From contig JAOXYB010034963.1 of the NCBI GenBank assembly GCA_028565635.1, positions 1 to 13,991 of the forward strand: a stretch of DNA of 13,991 nucleotides, in the 5' to 3' direction. Source of the DNA: Phoronis ovalis (Eukaryota > Phoronida > Phoronidae). The notes beneath the pieces were generated by a model. The model was not told the origin of the DNA. It saw nothing but the letters and a program-made list of their open reading frames with translations, and did no database searches. Positions 1-12,600 of this stretch are shown in pieces; the first letter of the stretch is position 1; every line of letters begins with the position of its first letter. The translations under genes were made by a program, and so were the position numbers.

Positions 1-420
1 ATTTATATAGGGATTTAAACTCAATTTTTAACAAAAATGAATTTAAAAATACAACAAGGGTCTAAACTTAGACTACATGAGAACCAGTGTGAGCTAGTTC
101 ATACATTCCTGTAGTTTTGAATTTTTGCCCATAAGAAGTATTAATTCTTAAAAACTCAAACTAAGTTATGCAAACAGTTTTATCAGTTTGTATGTTAAAA
201 AGATTAAATGTTATCAGTAAATCTTGCCATGATAAATTATATGGAAAATTGTTTCATCAGCAAATTATTGTAAGAGTTTACAAAACAAATAAAACTTTAT
301 AGTTAATTTGTTTAATTAACCACACCAAAAGGGAGGATGGGTCAGAATATTCTTTACAATGCTGCACTAAACAGTCACGGTCATTTTCGTCAACAATGCA
401 ACATCATTGCCGTAATCTTC

Positions 421-510
421 TTCATTTTCATTGTCGCTGTCATCATCATGATTATTATTATCATCAACATAATTATGATCCCAACTTTATCATCATTTTT
501 ATCATTTCTC
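421..510 (+). repeat. imperfect ATC/ATT trinucleotide repeat
   Basis: The stretch is dominated by cat, atc and att triplets: catcatcatg at 441-450, attattattatcatcaac just after, and tatcatcattt near 488-498. It is interrupted and decayed. The hydrophobic + strand frame over it and the Asp/Asn-rich - strand frame are consequences of the repeat composition. Confidence 0.8.
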
Positions 511-2822
511 TCAACTTTAGGTTGACCATTTTTCTATGAACCTGTGGTATAAAATAGAGCTGGGAGGATGGCACTAAAAACTCTAGAAGTGCCTCCAAAT
601 TGAAATTCAGCAAGTCAAAAAAAGAGAACAGGTTTACTTTCTGAATGTAAGCATTTTCCCATAACGTTTAACATGTTATTGAACCCAAGTTTTTCTTGCA
701 AAACTGCATAATAGTGTATTCAAAGAGGTTTTATGATGATGACTACCATATGTAGGGTGGTATTTACAAGGTTTTCCATATGTACACAGTGTAATCTCAC
801 AAAGAGTTGTCATGGATATATTATTGCTATGGAAACACATTTTTTTTTTACCAAAAATAGTTCACTATTGGATTTCACTTGCCTGCTATCTACTGTAGAA
901 GTAATTAAACCTTCAATAGTCAAATAGTTCAGCTTTAAATAGAAGCCTCTGTCATTAAACTGGCAAGTTACATTTAAATAATTTCTGTATTTTGAAGTTG
1001 CCACTGAAGCAACCTCATCTTGTTTGTTATTTTTAAAGCCACATGTTTCCTTTAAGTTATTGTTAATGCTCTGGTTAAACCCATCTAATCAGCATGCCTT
1101 TTGATCTTAGTACAAACCATTGTCTTTTATTACATAATTACTGTTCCAACATATGGCATTTATTCTTTTAATTCTAGTGGTGAAAATTTTCATAATATTT
1201 AGCAAACTGAGTTCTCGCAAAATGCAAAAAAACTGATGTAATTTAAATTATGTGCTTTCCAAACAGGCTGCTTCAGTTTCAATATAACAGGGCTGGGGCA
1301 AATTCATGGCTCATTTATAAACTATCAAAATATCTTGCAGCTTCATGTAATTGCTGTGAAAAAGTTTTGTTTATTTTTCTAAATCCATTGTTTTGACTTT
1401 TAACCTTAAGAAAATGTAATAAGTGTTGAACAACTGTTAAAGTTGTTACTCATATTATGTACTTTATGATAACTGACATATTACAATTATGTTAATGTCA
1501 GCATACTAGAAGAGGCTAGCAACATAACAGTACAAAGTATAGCATATTTTAATTTAACTGTGATCCAAAAACCGCTTTTATGAAGTTAAAAATTTGTACT
1601 TTTGCATATCTCAGATTACACACAGTGTGGTGGCCAGATTAACATGTGACAAGCATTATGGCAAATAATTAGTATCAAATGATTCATATGAGTATTACCT
1701 GATATCAAGTAATGGCTACTTTTGAAGTTTAATTGTATTGTCACATTCTAATAGTAGCGCAGACCTAAGGTATTTGAAGTTAAATACCAGAAAAAAAATT
1801 CGTAGCCACTAGCCTAATTAGATTTTTATGACGGTGTTGTCCAGTATGTCTGCACAGCCACAAAAATTGGATGGCTATAAAAGAAAATGTGTCAGTGATG
1901 AGCAAACAAATTTTATTATGTTGTTGATATCTGGACATTTTCCAGTGACCACATCAGGCAGATTAAATGTTTGAGCAATTGTTGAAAATTAAGGCAACTA
2001 ATTTCTGCTCTCCTTGATCAATCACTCTCCTGGCTGTCGTACTATATTATAATAACCTCAAACAGAGCTTTAGTAGTAAGATATCACCATGAGGAGGGGT
2101 GCAGAATGTGTGCAAGAAGAAATGAACACAACAATTATATATCCTAAGAATGGTTCAAAATTGTAATAAAACTTGTATACACAGCAGTATGTTTCATTGA
2201 AAATGCTTAGATATTTTTTGACATCCAACTTTAATATGACACAAAACACTTGCCAAAAAGATCAGGACACTGCTCAAAATAAAATATGACTGACAACTCA
2301 ATCCAGATAAAATTTTGATTCCCTTTCACAGTCATACTTTTATATTTGTTTGTTGAATAAAGATATCATTTCACACTATTCACATGGATTTTTACCTGGC
2401 TTACCAGTTAATGAATGTGACTATCAGATTTCATTAGGAATGTAATAGATAAAAATCAGATATATGACAAAGTGTTTGCTTTTAGAAGATAGAACATTAA
2501 ACCAAGATTGTAATTTTATATCAAGTAGAACACAATGTAACATTTTTAAAATACATTTTTATACATCTTTAATACATTTGCATGCTGTATTATTATTTTT
2601 TTGTAAAAAGACGTTGCTAATTCTCAAATAACTTGGCTTGGTAGCTAAAACAGGTGTAAAAAGTCAATAAAAATAACCTTAAATGCAATACCTTGATCCT
2701 TATGCTGCCTTCACATCTAGGCACGTATATATGTATGTCTTGTCAAAGGATGATTACAAAAATGTTCTTTTCTGTGCAATTTCCTTTGAAAATTTTAATC
2801 TTTAGCTTAATAATTAAATTCA

Positions 2823-2836
2823 ATTAAGTACTTAAT
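2823..2836 (+). repeat. 14-bp perfect palindrome in a very AT-rich patch
   Basis: attaagtacttaat is self-complementary. It sits in a stretch (about 2800-2875) that is almost entirely A and T. Such palindromes arise readily in AT-rich DNA. Confidence 0.85.
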
Positions 2837-3246
2837 AAATGCAAATTTAAATTAATAACTTTAATTTAATGTTGAAACTCCATAGCATATGTTTTGTTCC
2901 TTCAGTCCAGTCTGCCTCACCAGGAGAACATTTATTTCTTATAATAATTCGCTATCTTCTTCTTGTGTATATTTATTCTAGTTTTATATAATCCTTTAGG
3001 TAAAGACAATATATCAAAACACTTTTATCAATTTTCAGAATTCAGGATTTCCTTCAACAACATACTGAACAACACTGTAAAATGATGAGTAATTGTGACA
3101 TTTTATGATAATGACAATTTCTCTTGCAACATGATATTATTTAAATATTTTGTGGCAAGGTTGCACAAACAAAAACATTTTGCTGCAAAACATGTTATTG
3201 TCACTATACTACTGGTAAAATTCAACATTTTTTGAGAATCAAGAAC

Positions 3247-3260
3247 ATAATAATTATTAT
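3247..3260 (+). repeat. 14-bp perfect palindrome
   Basis: ataataattattat is self-complementary. A second short stem, ttgttta with taacaa-like arm taaacaa around TT, follows within 20 nt (about 3274-3289). No function is apparent. Confidence 0.8.
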
Positions 3261-5343
3261 AAGCAATTCGATTTGTTTATTTAAACAAGCACACTGATAG
3301 CAAAAGTTCAATTTACATGATCAATATTGGACTTGAGTTGGCCACAAAAATTGGATACAATCTGAATTACATTATGTTATGAGTACATTCCTAGACTATG
3401 GCTAACCTTATGGATCTGTTTTGTATTACTAAAGAACACAAAAATGCCACACTCTTTGAACAAGGAATATGTTCCAGATTGTGTGTGTTGAAACATGAAA
3501 AATTGATTCTGGTTTGTATTTGTTTATAATCTTTAGAAGTTGATGAGTAAAGTAAACTGGTATGATTCAAATTTTATGGAATGCTAAAGTTGTATACTTC
3601 ATTGTCTTATTTTAGATTGTACAAAAATATTTTACAAGGTTGTTTTAGAAAAAGCTAGCTGAATATTATATTTATTTAATACTTAAAGTATCTTTATTAG
3701 TGGTATGTATGTTTTTGACCTTTTACCCCAAAATACCAGAGTGGATTAAAATATATAAAAAAACAAAAAGGTGTCATGAGTTTTTAGGCACTAAATGTGT
3801 AGTTTTTAATCCTGCTTTGTCTTGATGTAGAATGCTTATTTTTCTCACCTGTCGGGTCAAATTTGAGTTTGGATTAAATTAGTACAACTGTACTTGGACA
3901 TCTGGTGGATGAATATCAAACTAAAACATGACGTTCTTGTGATACAATCATAACTAATACATGTAATATTATCCTATCCTATAACTTTAACTATGGAAAT
4001 TTATCACACTGACATTTGGTTATACTTGAATAAAAAACTAAAGATTTTTAGTTATAGGCAGTGTAATGAGAACAAGCATTTTTCCAACCAAATCAAATTG
4101 GTCAGTCAAATGAGATTTTACCGTTTATATGACGGCTTAAAGGCATACCATCAAATAACATTAGATTGATTTTAAAGTCTACTATCGAAAAGATGCAAAA
4201 CCATAAAAGTAAAGTTACTTTACCTCTGCTGGCACTTCTCCTTAACAAGTGTTTTGTTTTATTTATTCTTATGTAATTTGTTGATTGGCTATGCATTAAG
4301 TATAATACCTATTACTGGGTAGTTTCCCTTCATTAGCATTGATCAACTGTCCCATTACATTAGTTTAATGGCTCCAGTTGACTTTAATCTGTCTCATACT
4401 AAGAAATTTCATTCATAAACTGGCTCCAGTAAGTTGTCAAGAAAGTATACAAAGTGTACAGAGGCAGATCCAAAGTTCTAACATGGATAACCGTAGATCT
4501 TTTTATGATTTTAGTGATTGGGAGATAAGTTTTGTTCTGCAAAATGTGAGTCCTGCAATTTTTTTTAATAATATAGTATACCAAAAGCAAGTATTACAAG
4601 GTGTTGGTAAACACATTTTAAGATCAAGGTTACTAGGATTGTAACCTTTTGCATTTACTTCATATCTGGTGTCTGTAGGAAGTAAATAAATACTCAGCAG
4701 TCAATCCCAAAGGGAACAAATTGTAATGTATGTAGAGGCATAATGTACCAGACATGTAATCTGATAATTTAATATGATAATCACCTAAATCTACACTAGT
4801 TCTTTATTCAACAGAGATTTTTATACAAAGTACATAATCTATTAATCAAATCTTACTTATTTGATGATTACATGTGTATTACAAAATATTGCATAATATT
4901 TTGATCAAATCACTAGCATAATTTGGCAACAGTACTTATATATCTTAGAGATTTGTAAATAAATAATATCCTAGATATATACGAACTCTTGTACTCGACA
5001 CTGCAGTGAAACTGTTGCTTGTTTTCACAACAATCTGGACCACATTACTATTTAATTCATAAAATTGAAATGTTCCTGTACAGAAGGATGTTTAAAATTG
5101 AACCCAAACATTTTAAATTACTGTTTATCTTGGAAACAAAATATTTATTGAACAGCACATGATTGGCTTTGGGGAAAAAATACCTTGAAAGAAATGCATA
5201 GTATCTGATATTCTGCAGTAGTTATGTATAAATACATTTGTGCACTTTCATTTTGGAGATTTCTGAGTTTGTTGTTATAAAATAAAAAATAGGTCTTCCT
5301 TTGTTTAAAATTCAATGAAAGGTATAAAAGATGGTTTGACATT

Positions 5344-5390
5344 TCCAAACTATGTTTGGACACCTTTTTTGCCAATTGAACAATTCAATT
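5344..5390 (+). repeat. two adjacent 7-bp-stem hairpins
   Basis: The arms tccaaac and gtttgga (5344-5350, 5354-5360) pair around loop tat. The arms aattgaa and ttcaatt (5374-5380, 5384-5390) pair around loop caa. Both are perfect 17-nt stem-loops, and a T-rich 13-nt spacer separates them. No function is evident. Confidence 0.8.
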
Positions 5391-7105
5391 AACAAATAGG
5401 TATCCAATAGACATGTGGACATGAGACTAAAAGTCTCCTTATTTTAGTTACAATATATTGTTTTGATTAAATAGCACAACATAACAATAATACTCATGTG
5501 ACCACATCTCACTTAATCAAAACAAGAAACAATGCTTCAACAGTACAACATTTTGCATTTGGCAAACTAAGGGGCATAAACTAATAAAACCAGATACTGT
5601 AAGTTTAACCAAACTAAAATTAGCAGTAATACACTAATCCTATTAAATGTTTGGCTTACCCAGCATCAGAATACATTTTTTAACAAATTGTTTTTCATGG
5701 CCATAACTCTGTCTGATAAAAGAAATAAGCATATCACTTATATACACTTAAAAAAATGTTTGTTGCTAACACCAGAAGTCATATACTACAAATTTTAAAT
5801 TTTCCTATCAAAGATGTCACTTCCCAGTTTTACTAATTGCAAATAATTGTTTGTAAACAGACAGATAAAACCACATCCCCTTTAAGCTGGAATTTACTCT
5901 GTTTTTACAAATTATACCAAATATAACCACCTGTGTAGAATGTCTATATTTGTATCACAGTTTTTTTGCTTCATGCTGAGTCCATATATAGCATATGGCA
6001 CAAATCTTAGGACATGCATCCATATGTGACATGAAATAATATAAACAGATAAAAAATACATGAAACACAAAAATATAAATGAGAAAATAAACATTCAGAA
6101 TGGAATCTATGTATTTTGTCATCAATTTTCTATAAATGAACAACTATGCAGTAAGTTAGCTAGACCACACCATCTGAGCTTGCTGCCAATGAGAAAATGC
6201 TGACCAATCTAAATTGCTCTTTCATCTCCCAGAATTATGTTATTTGAAACCTGGACTGGGTGGAGCACAGGAATAAGAACCTAAAAAAGTATGCCTTGTA
6301 CTATTCAAACATAGCATGTATTTGGCTTCACTGCTTGGATTTCAGTCACAACTGTTGCTAACAAGACAAATTAGCTTTCCCACAGCTTGATCTGCTAAAA
6401 ACTTGTATCAATTCAATTTCATCTGATAAGTTAATCAAAGCTTGTTTTTTGTGCCACCATGGTGCAAGGCCAATTAGACTAATATTTCTCTAAGGGCGAT
6501 ACCACAATGAAAACATCTCCATTGTTAATGCTTCTGTGATGCACTTGTACCACAGCATACTAATAGCTGACAAGTTCATTTGAAAAACCTTTGTCTAACA
6601 CATTTTAGTACTTTCCGAATGCTAGATTTAAAAAAATTGCTTTAGTATTGCTTAAATATTTTTTTGGAATTCTAGTTTATTGTCAGATTTTTAAACATTT
6701 TTTTAAATACTTAACATTTTACCAAAAAAATAATTGTCCAACATGAGAAATATGGGATTAAACTTTCATAACACACTTTAATACTGGGCATATACTTTAA
6801 GCAGTCAAGCTCCATTTAGAACTGACACTACCGTATTTGTATAGTAAAGGTGGTGCACTATGAAGTATTTGCTAAGAGACAAGTACTGCCATGACCAAGT
6901 TAATTTCAATTTACCTGTAAGCTAGTTCCTGCACCTGGTGCTATAAAAACTAAAACTAATTATCACCAGTAAAATGTACCATGACATTTAGAAACAAATC
7001 TTGAGTATATGCACATGTTTCATTGCGAAAAAATATACTCAGATGCTGTTCTGATTTTAACAAATATGTTTATCAATATTATCCATACAAATGAAAGGCT
7101 GCGCT

Positions 7106-7133
7106 AGTGAATTGGTCTAAGTGAATTGGATAG
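7106..7133 (+). repeat. 14-bp direct repeat pair
   Basis: The string agtgaattgg occurs at 7106-7115 and again at 7120-7129, so two 14-bp units sit side by side with diverged ends. A 7-bp inverted pair, tggtcta (7113-7119) and tagacca (7194-7200), frames the following 75 nt. Confidence 0.8.
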
Positions 7134-9365
7134 ACTTGAAAAATATGTTGGTCGGTAGCATTACTTGCCGAGTGCTGCTGCAAGAACTGGGTATAGACCA
7201 TTCTGAGACTGAAAATTAGGTACAAATTTCTAAAATCTGTTTTTGCCATAAAATGTTTTCGAAACTGTAGGTCCTGTTATCCACTTTATATTATCCATTT
7301 TAATTAAAATATAATTAAAGATGTACAGAAAATATAATTACAAGTTTCGCCCATTCTGTATAAACATCTTTGCAAGAAACAATCTAAATTACAAACAGAG
7401 CTTTCTTTGAAGAGCATTAAGTTTTATTAGCTTGTGTATTACACAATATCTACATTTGCAGATGATGCAGGTTACATAGAGAACACAGCTAGGTGAAAAA
7501 GTTAAACATGGCATCAGACGAGCTTCAACAATAATTTATAGTTTGCCCTTGCTTTTCGTAGTGGTATGATAGCCTTGACTAATATAAAACTGTACACACT
7601 GAATATTTTTCTAAACTGCATTACCTTTTTACACTGCCACCTGATGAGTTATTCAAAGACTTCTAATTTGTTCCAAAACTCTTTAGTGCATTTGAGAATC
7701 TGTTTAGCAATAAGTTTCATGCTATCAGGTGATGAAATATATATGATGATGTAGAACTCTTTTTTCTTGGAAGAAAAGCAATAAAGATAAAATTGTATCA
7801 TCATGGTAAACAATACTGTAACATATTTTAGGCATCAGCTATACACACCAAACATTTAGGTTGTAAAAAATATACTGGTTCTTGCAAATTTGCCAAAATT
7901 AATTGCCCACAAAAATCACCAGCTGTATCATGAATTGTGTGTAATTCATTTGTTGGGGTACTTTCTACCTGACAGAAAATAATACTAAAAAAGTCATAAA
8001 GTGAGGAATGTTTATCTACAGATGCTATTGCTATGTGTAGATATATATGACTTCATTGCTGATGCATGTAGGGAAATGGGTGCAAAATCAATCCCTAGCA
8101 TGTTCTTAAGTTCATGCTTCATTTTTTGATGGCATATTTATTGCCAATTGTTCTAAACGTCATTGTGGTTTCATTGGAAGGATATTTATCTTTGTTGTGT
8201 CTCTCATCATTCTCATGTTTTTTATTTATAATTAATCAAATCAGGCATTTCCTAATCACTGGTTATAATTCAAGTTTGTGACAATTTATTAAACTACAGA
8301 TATTTAAGAAAGAAGACATTGCACTTCATATAATTTGCATGTCTTTTTGGAGCGTTAAACAAAATTTGCTTGTACTTAACTTGCATGGTATTTGTTTGTT
8401 TATAACCTGCAATCTCTTATACAACAGAAAAATTCAGGTTTTTTAACTGAAGCAAGGTTAGACAATAGTTCAATATTTATTTATTTTGGTAAGATATAGT
8501 GCAATGAAGAATTGTATCCTATTGTCTGCTTAAAAATAATGAGATCCATATTAAATCATTCTAGTAACTACATTTAGTGATAACATTTCCAGCAAATAGT
8601 GCAAGATTAAAATGACATAAAATGATAATTATCTTCATTTTGTGTATGGATTTTATATGTTCTTCATCATACTACATTGTAAAATTGTATAATAGGGTTG
8701 GCAGTTTAAATGCAAACATTATGTTAGTTAGATATTGCTGCTAGCCTACGACTATATATTTAGCTGCATGAAAAAACCCAGATTGCACCTGGGTGCCCTT
8801 GTACTAAATCTGTTTCAGGATCCTTAGGTAGCTTTTGCTTCAAAATTCTATTGTTGGCTATTATTTTGGACAATTTATTGTGGAAAGCAATAGCAAGAAA
8901 GTAATATAAAAATGGGAGTCTCTGATCCCAGTTCTGATGGGATTTTCATCTTAGAAGATTAATGACAATGTTATTAAGAGATTAGACCAATTAAATACAA
9001 TAGTAAAAATGTAGAATGCTCATGAAGTTTTACCTACTTACTGCTCCTTAATAAATTACAGGTAACCACTTTTAATAACTAAGGGGGGTGTTTAAACATT
9101 CAGCAAACTTTTAGTTTTCTATATCGTTGAACTTTCAGTTAAATTTTAGGTACTAAAGTCCTGTTCGCCATCTTTGAGAAATGTTCAATTTCTAAGACAA
9201 AAATGAAATTTTGCATGTATTGTACTACCTATTTCAATAATAATACTTTAGTAGACCTTTGATGTGGCAGAAGAAATTTCACCTGATATTTGTAATTTAA
9301 TTGAAATTATTTCCTTTAATATTGAGTAACAAAAGTGAAAAATTAAAATATGATCAGACAGTTTC

Positions 9366-9395
9366 TTTTTAATTATACAGTTTTTAATTATACAT
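9366..9395 (+). repeat. 15-bp tandem duplication
   Basis: The unit tttttaattatacag at 9366-9380 is followed directly by a copy at 9381-9395 that differs only in the last base. It lies about 160 nt upstream of the exon a acceptor. Confidence 0.92.
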
Positions 9396-9555
9396 CTTAT
9401 CCAATCAAAGCTGATAAAATAGCCACTATGGCTATCACACGTCTCTAGTCAGGAACATTTTGTTGGCAAGGTTGTTAAACTTGTTGACAGAAGTTTTTTT
9501 GTACTATGGAATAACGTCAAACATGCAATGTACTGATATTATGCTTTTGTTTCAG

Positions 9556-9627
9556 AGATCTGAGTGATAACAAGTTGAAGGCAATTGGACAGAAGACTTT
9601 TCAAGGAGCATCTGCACTGACAAACCT
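9556..9627 (+). CDS. slit: slit exon a: one D1 LRR
   Basis: A 72-nt exon between acceptor tttgtttcag and donor GTAAGC. The first base completes a codon from an upstream exon outside the window or unrecognised. It then reads [15 protein letters not shown] and ends ALTNL, a typical 24-residue LRR (LxxNxL, then a Phe, then a Leu pair). It matches the Slit D1 repeat that I recall as DLSENQIQAIPRKAF in vertebrates. It leaves two bases (CT) of a Leu codon to be completed by the next exon. Confidence 0.94.
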
Positions 9628-12600
9628 GTAAGCCCACAGACTATTCTGAAAAGTTAATAAACGTCATCAAAATTACTGCGTTTTAATATTATACATGTTT
9701 CCATCCAACAATTAAATACATTTTGTGTTTTTCTTATGTTGTAGTAAGGTAGGCATGCTTTTAAATTTAACCTTTTTACTTTTTAGGCAACTTGATAATA
9801 ATGAAATCGGTTGCTTAGCAGATGCTGCGATCAAAGAACTGAGACACATAGAAATTCTGTAAGTGAGTTGTGAAGTAATATAACACAGCGGGAAATTACA
9901 ATAATAAATATTCATAATTATACTATGAATGAAGGGGGTAGGGGGTCCACCCCAGGGCGCAATGCTCGCCAACAAGATAAAGCTCGCTGCTTAAATGACC
10001 ACCGTATGCTCAGTGCTCTGCAAAAAAACCTATAACCCTCATGAATAAGGAGTTGGCCTAATGTTACGACTTCTTAAAAAAGCCCTTTCAAGCAAAACTA
10101 CTTTTGAAATCTAGGTGTCTTCCAATTTGCCTGGCATGTCACTTTTTTGCTACCTTTCTTGAAATAATGTAGTATGGTTGTCTGCATCCATTTTTAAATG
10201 CTCTCACAATACAATCCAATTATTAGTACTTCCCACGGCTGTTGCGTTATGAAGTGGGAAATATGGCAGGTCACTTAATTGCTGATTTTTGATTTGTTTT
10301 TTTCAGAACAATGAATAAGAATAATATCACTACATTATCCAGAGATATTTTCAGCAAAATGTCAAACCTCAGATTGTTGTAAGTTTGATTATATAAGTTT
10401 AATTATGGTCGTTTATGCCAATAAAATGCAGTTTTAGCAGCTATTATAAGACATATAATTAGAGTAGTAATAAGAGGTATATGCCAATGATATAAAATTG
10501 TATATTGGTTGACAAGAGAACACATACTTATCGTTGTCACAAATTTCTTATAAATGTTGATGTTGCTATTATTTTGTTTTGTAGGAGGATATCTGAAAAT
10601 AATTTGGTTTGTGATTGTCATCTTTCATGGCTGGCAAAATGGCTTCGAATGCATCCTACATTAGCTTTATTCACAAAATGCAATGCTCCTGCCAAACTCA
10701 GAGGAGCTGAAATTGCAGAATTACAAGAAACAAACTTTAAATGCAATTGTAAGTTTGTTCACATGAAGTTTGCATTCTTGCCCATATAGACCTTTTGTTG
10801 TTGTTTTTTTTGCAAGCAACAGTTTTCAAAACTGTTGTGAAAACAAGAAAATAGATGCAATCTATGGTATCTGTTCAAGTTTTGAAACTGCTTATTTTTT
10901 AACTGGCACTGAACATGTCAGAAACTATGTCTATGCACAGTTTTAACCAGCTATTTTTTCAGTGGTGGAAAGCCAAGCACACATACAAGAATGCACATCT
11001 GCACCAGTGTGTCCCAATCAGTGTACCTGCAAGGAAGGTATTGTAGACTGTCGAGGAAAAGGTTTATGGGAAATACCACAAGACATTTCAGAGAGCACAA
11101 CAGAACTGTAAGTTGTAGTGGTAATGCTAATCATTTGTAAGTAATTTGATTAGAACTGGTGCTGAGAGAGTGTTAGGAATAGAAAATTTGTACGATTCCA
11201 GAGTTTACTTTTATGACACGTATGAACTCTAGTGAGAACAATTGCACCACAGTTCTAAAGTGGCTTGTAAAGAACTAGATTATTTTTATTTTTATGATAA
11301 TATAACTTTGACCATTGAATTTTTATAAACTGTCTCAAGTTCTAGGCAGTTTACAGGCAGTCATTCTAAATATAGTCAGATAAGAAAGTATAGCTTTTAA
11401 ACAGGTTTATTTAACATTTATTGAAATAAATGCTAAATACTGTTTGAATACTTGCATTTGAAACCATGATTGATAACAAAAACATAAACATTTCATATGG
11501 TGATGGTCTGTCTTCTACACTGTCTATATAACTGGATTATTTTTTTGTAGACGCCTGGAACATAACCAAATCACCAAAATTCCTTCCAATGCATTTGTGG
11601 AACTAAACAAACTGAGAAGAATGTAAGTTTTCTTACCATACATTGTTTGAGGCTTATAATAAATAAAACTTGGCAACTATCATTTGGGTGTATATGATGA
11701 ATGCTTGAATTCAGTGCCTGCTCTCTGTAAAAGAAGTAAAAACATATAGTAGAGTAACACTTCTAAAATGTATTTTTTTTAATGTATTCAGTATACTTTC
11801 GAATTTTGCATAAAAATGTAACTTTCAATTTGAATTATATGCCTGAGGCTACCTTGGTCGTTTGCATATTTAAACCTTTGCCTTTGAAAGATAACCTATG
11901 AGATAACAATCTTTCAAAAACATGATTTCTAATAAAAATGTAAATTTGTTGAAAAAGTCAATTAGTATTCTTTATTGACACGTTTCCTGTTTAATTTCAA
12001 AATAAAAACATATAGTTATCAACTTCTTTTATAAAAGTAAATCTGAGGTCCAATTTAAAACCCCTAGCCATAGAACATGAATAAAAAACATATTTGTGGT
12101 AATTATCATGTATTCATATTTCATACAACATAAAGCAACCTGTTCTACTAATTTGATGCCCTCACTGTTATCCTGTTATTAACACTTAATCTCTTATATT
12201 ACAAAGGGTAGGGTTTCAAACAATTTGTTCAACTTTCAATAAAAGTTGTGTGCAACCTTGTGGAAATAAATTCTGAAGTATCTACCTTGGTGTTCTAAAA
12301 ATGAGCTTCAGACCACCCTTTTCCTCACTGCAGTGTGGCACCGCAACACAGAAAAACTTGTAAAGTTTTAATTTCTAATTTTAACTTGTATGTTGTATTT
12401 GTGCAGAATCTGATAAAATAAAAAATTACTAATGCTGGTGAGATAAATGAATTAGTACATCTTTCTTGCAATAATCATCAGACTGACAATGATACCCCTC
12501 TGATTGCTGTTTAATTCATAAGCTTTAAAAGCAACGCAGTTATTTTAGTTACCATGGTAGACAGTTTTAAGGTGCAACTGTCAGAGTTAATTAGTCCACC

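Larger units (their letters stand above)
1..9555 (+). other. non-coding stretch, probably one long slit intron
   Basis: Exon a begins with the third base of a codon after a good acceptor, so an intron lies immediately upstream. I checked plausible acceptors (for example near 2912, 3039 and 5006) and GTAAG/GTGAG donors (for example near 5600 and 6915) across this stretch. None delimits an LRR-like 72-nt exon. Open frames on either strand reach at most 88 codons and show no recognisable domain; the longest, 4378-4644 on +, lacks any family motif. The sequence is AT-rich with scattered microsatellite-like and palindromic patches, listed separately. A divergent small exon could still be missed by eye. 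Confidence 0.7.

Noticed and set aside
366-486. 39-codon acidic - strand frame (Asp/Asn/Glu-rich) ending in a stop
   Set aside because: It has no early Met, no convincing acceptor upstream on that strand, and its composition follows from the trinucleotide repeat.
337-525. 62-codon + strand frame with a very hydrophobic Ile-rich middle, resembling a membrane segment
   Set aside because: The hydrophobic run is the translation of the ATC/ATT microsatellite; there is no domain, homology or gene context.
2912-2975. Acceptor-like ccttcag followed by about 23 open codons
   Set aside because: The translation is Ser/Thr-rich with no LRR pattern, and no strong donor is in phase with the slit exons.
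4500-4548. Possible micro-exon between gattttag and GTGAGT
   Set aside because: The enclosed segment is too short, does not encode an LRR piece and does not fit the Slit phase.
4378-4644. 88-codon + strand open frame, the longest outside the exon cluster except for the read-through at exon d
   Set aside because: It has no LRR, EGF or other recognisable motif, lacks flanking splice logic, and is within chance length for 14 kb.
6380-6410. Possible miR-218, which sits in introns of vertebrate SLIT2 and SLIT3: gcttgatct in cagcttgatctgct
   Set aside because: Only nine bases match, the seed portion differs and no precursor hairpin is visible. Seed-like tgtgctt near 1251 and aagcaca at 3285 also lack the rest of the mature sequence.
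7098-7200. tRNA-like or SINE-like patch (tagtgaattgg resembles a pol III A box)
   Set aside because: No B box, cloverleaf or A-rich tail was found; the inverted pair is only 7 bp.
10505-10789. 94-codon + strand frame as a stand-alone gene
   Set aside because: It is intron sequence read through the LRRCT exon (10585-10748) into the next intron. The splice sites and Slit homology define the real boundaries.
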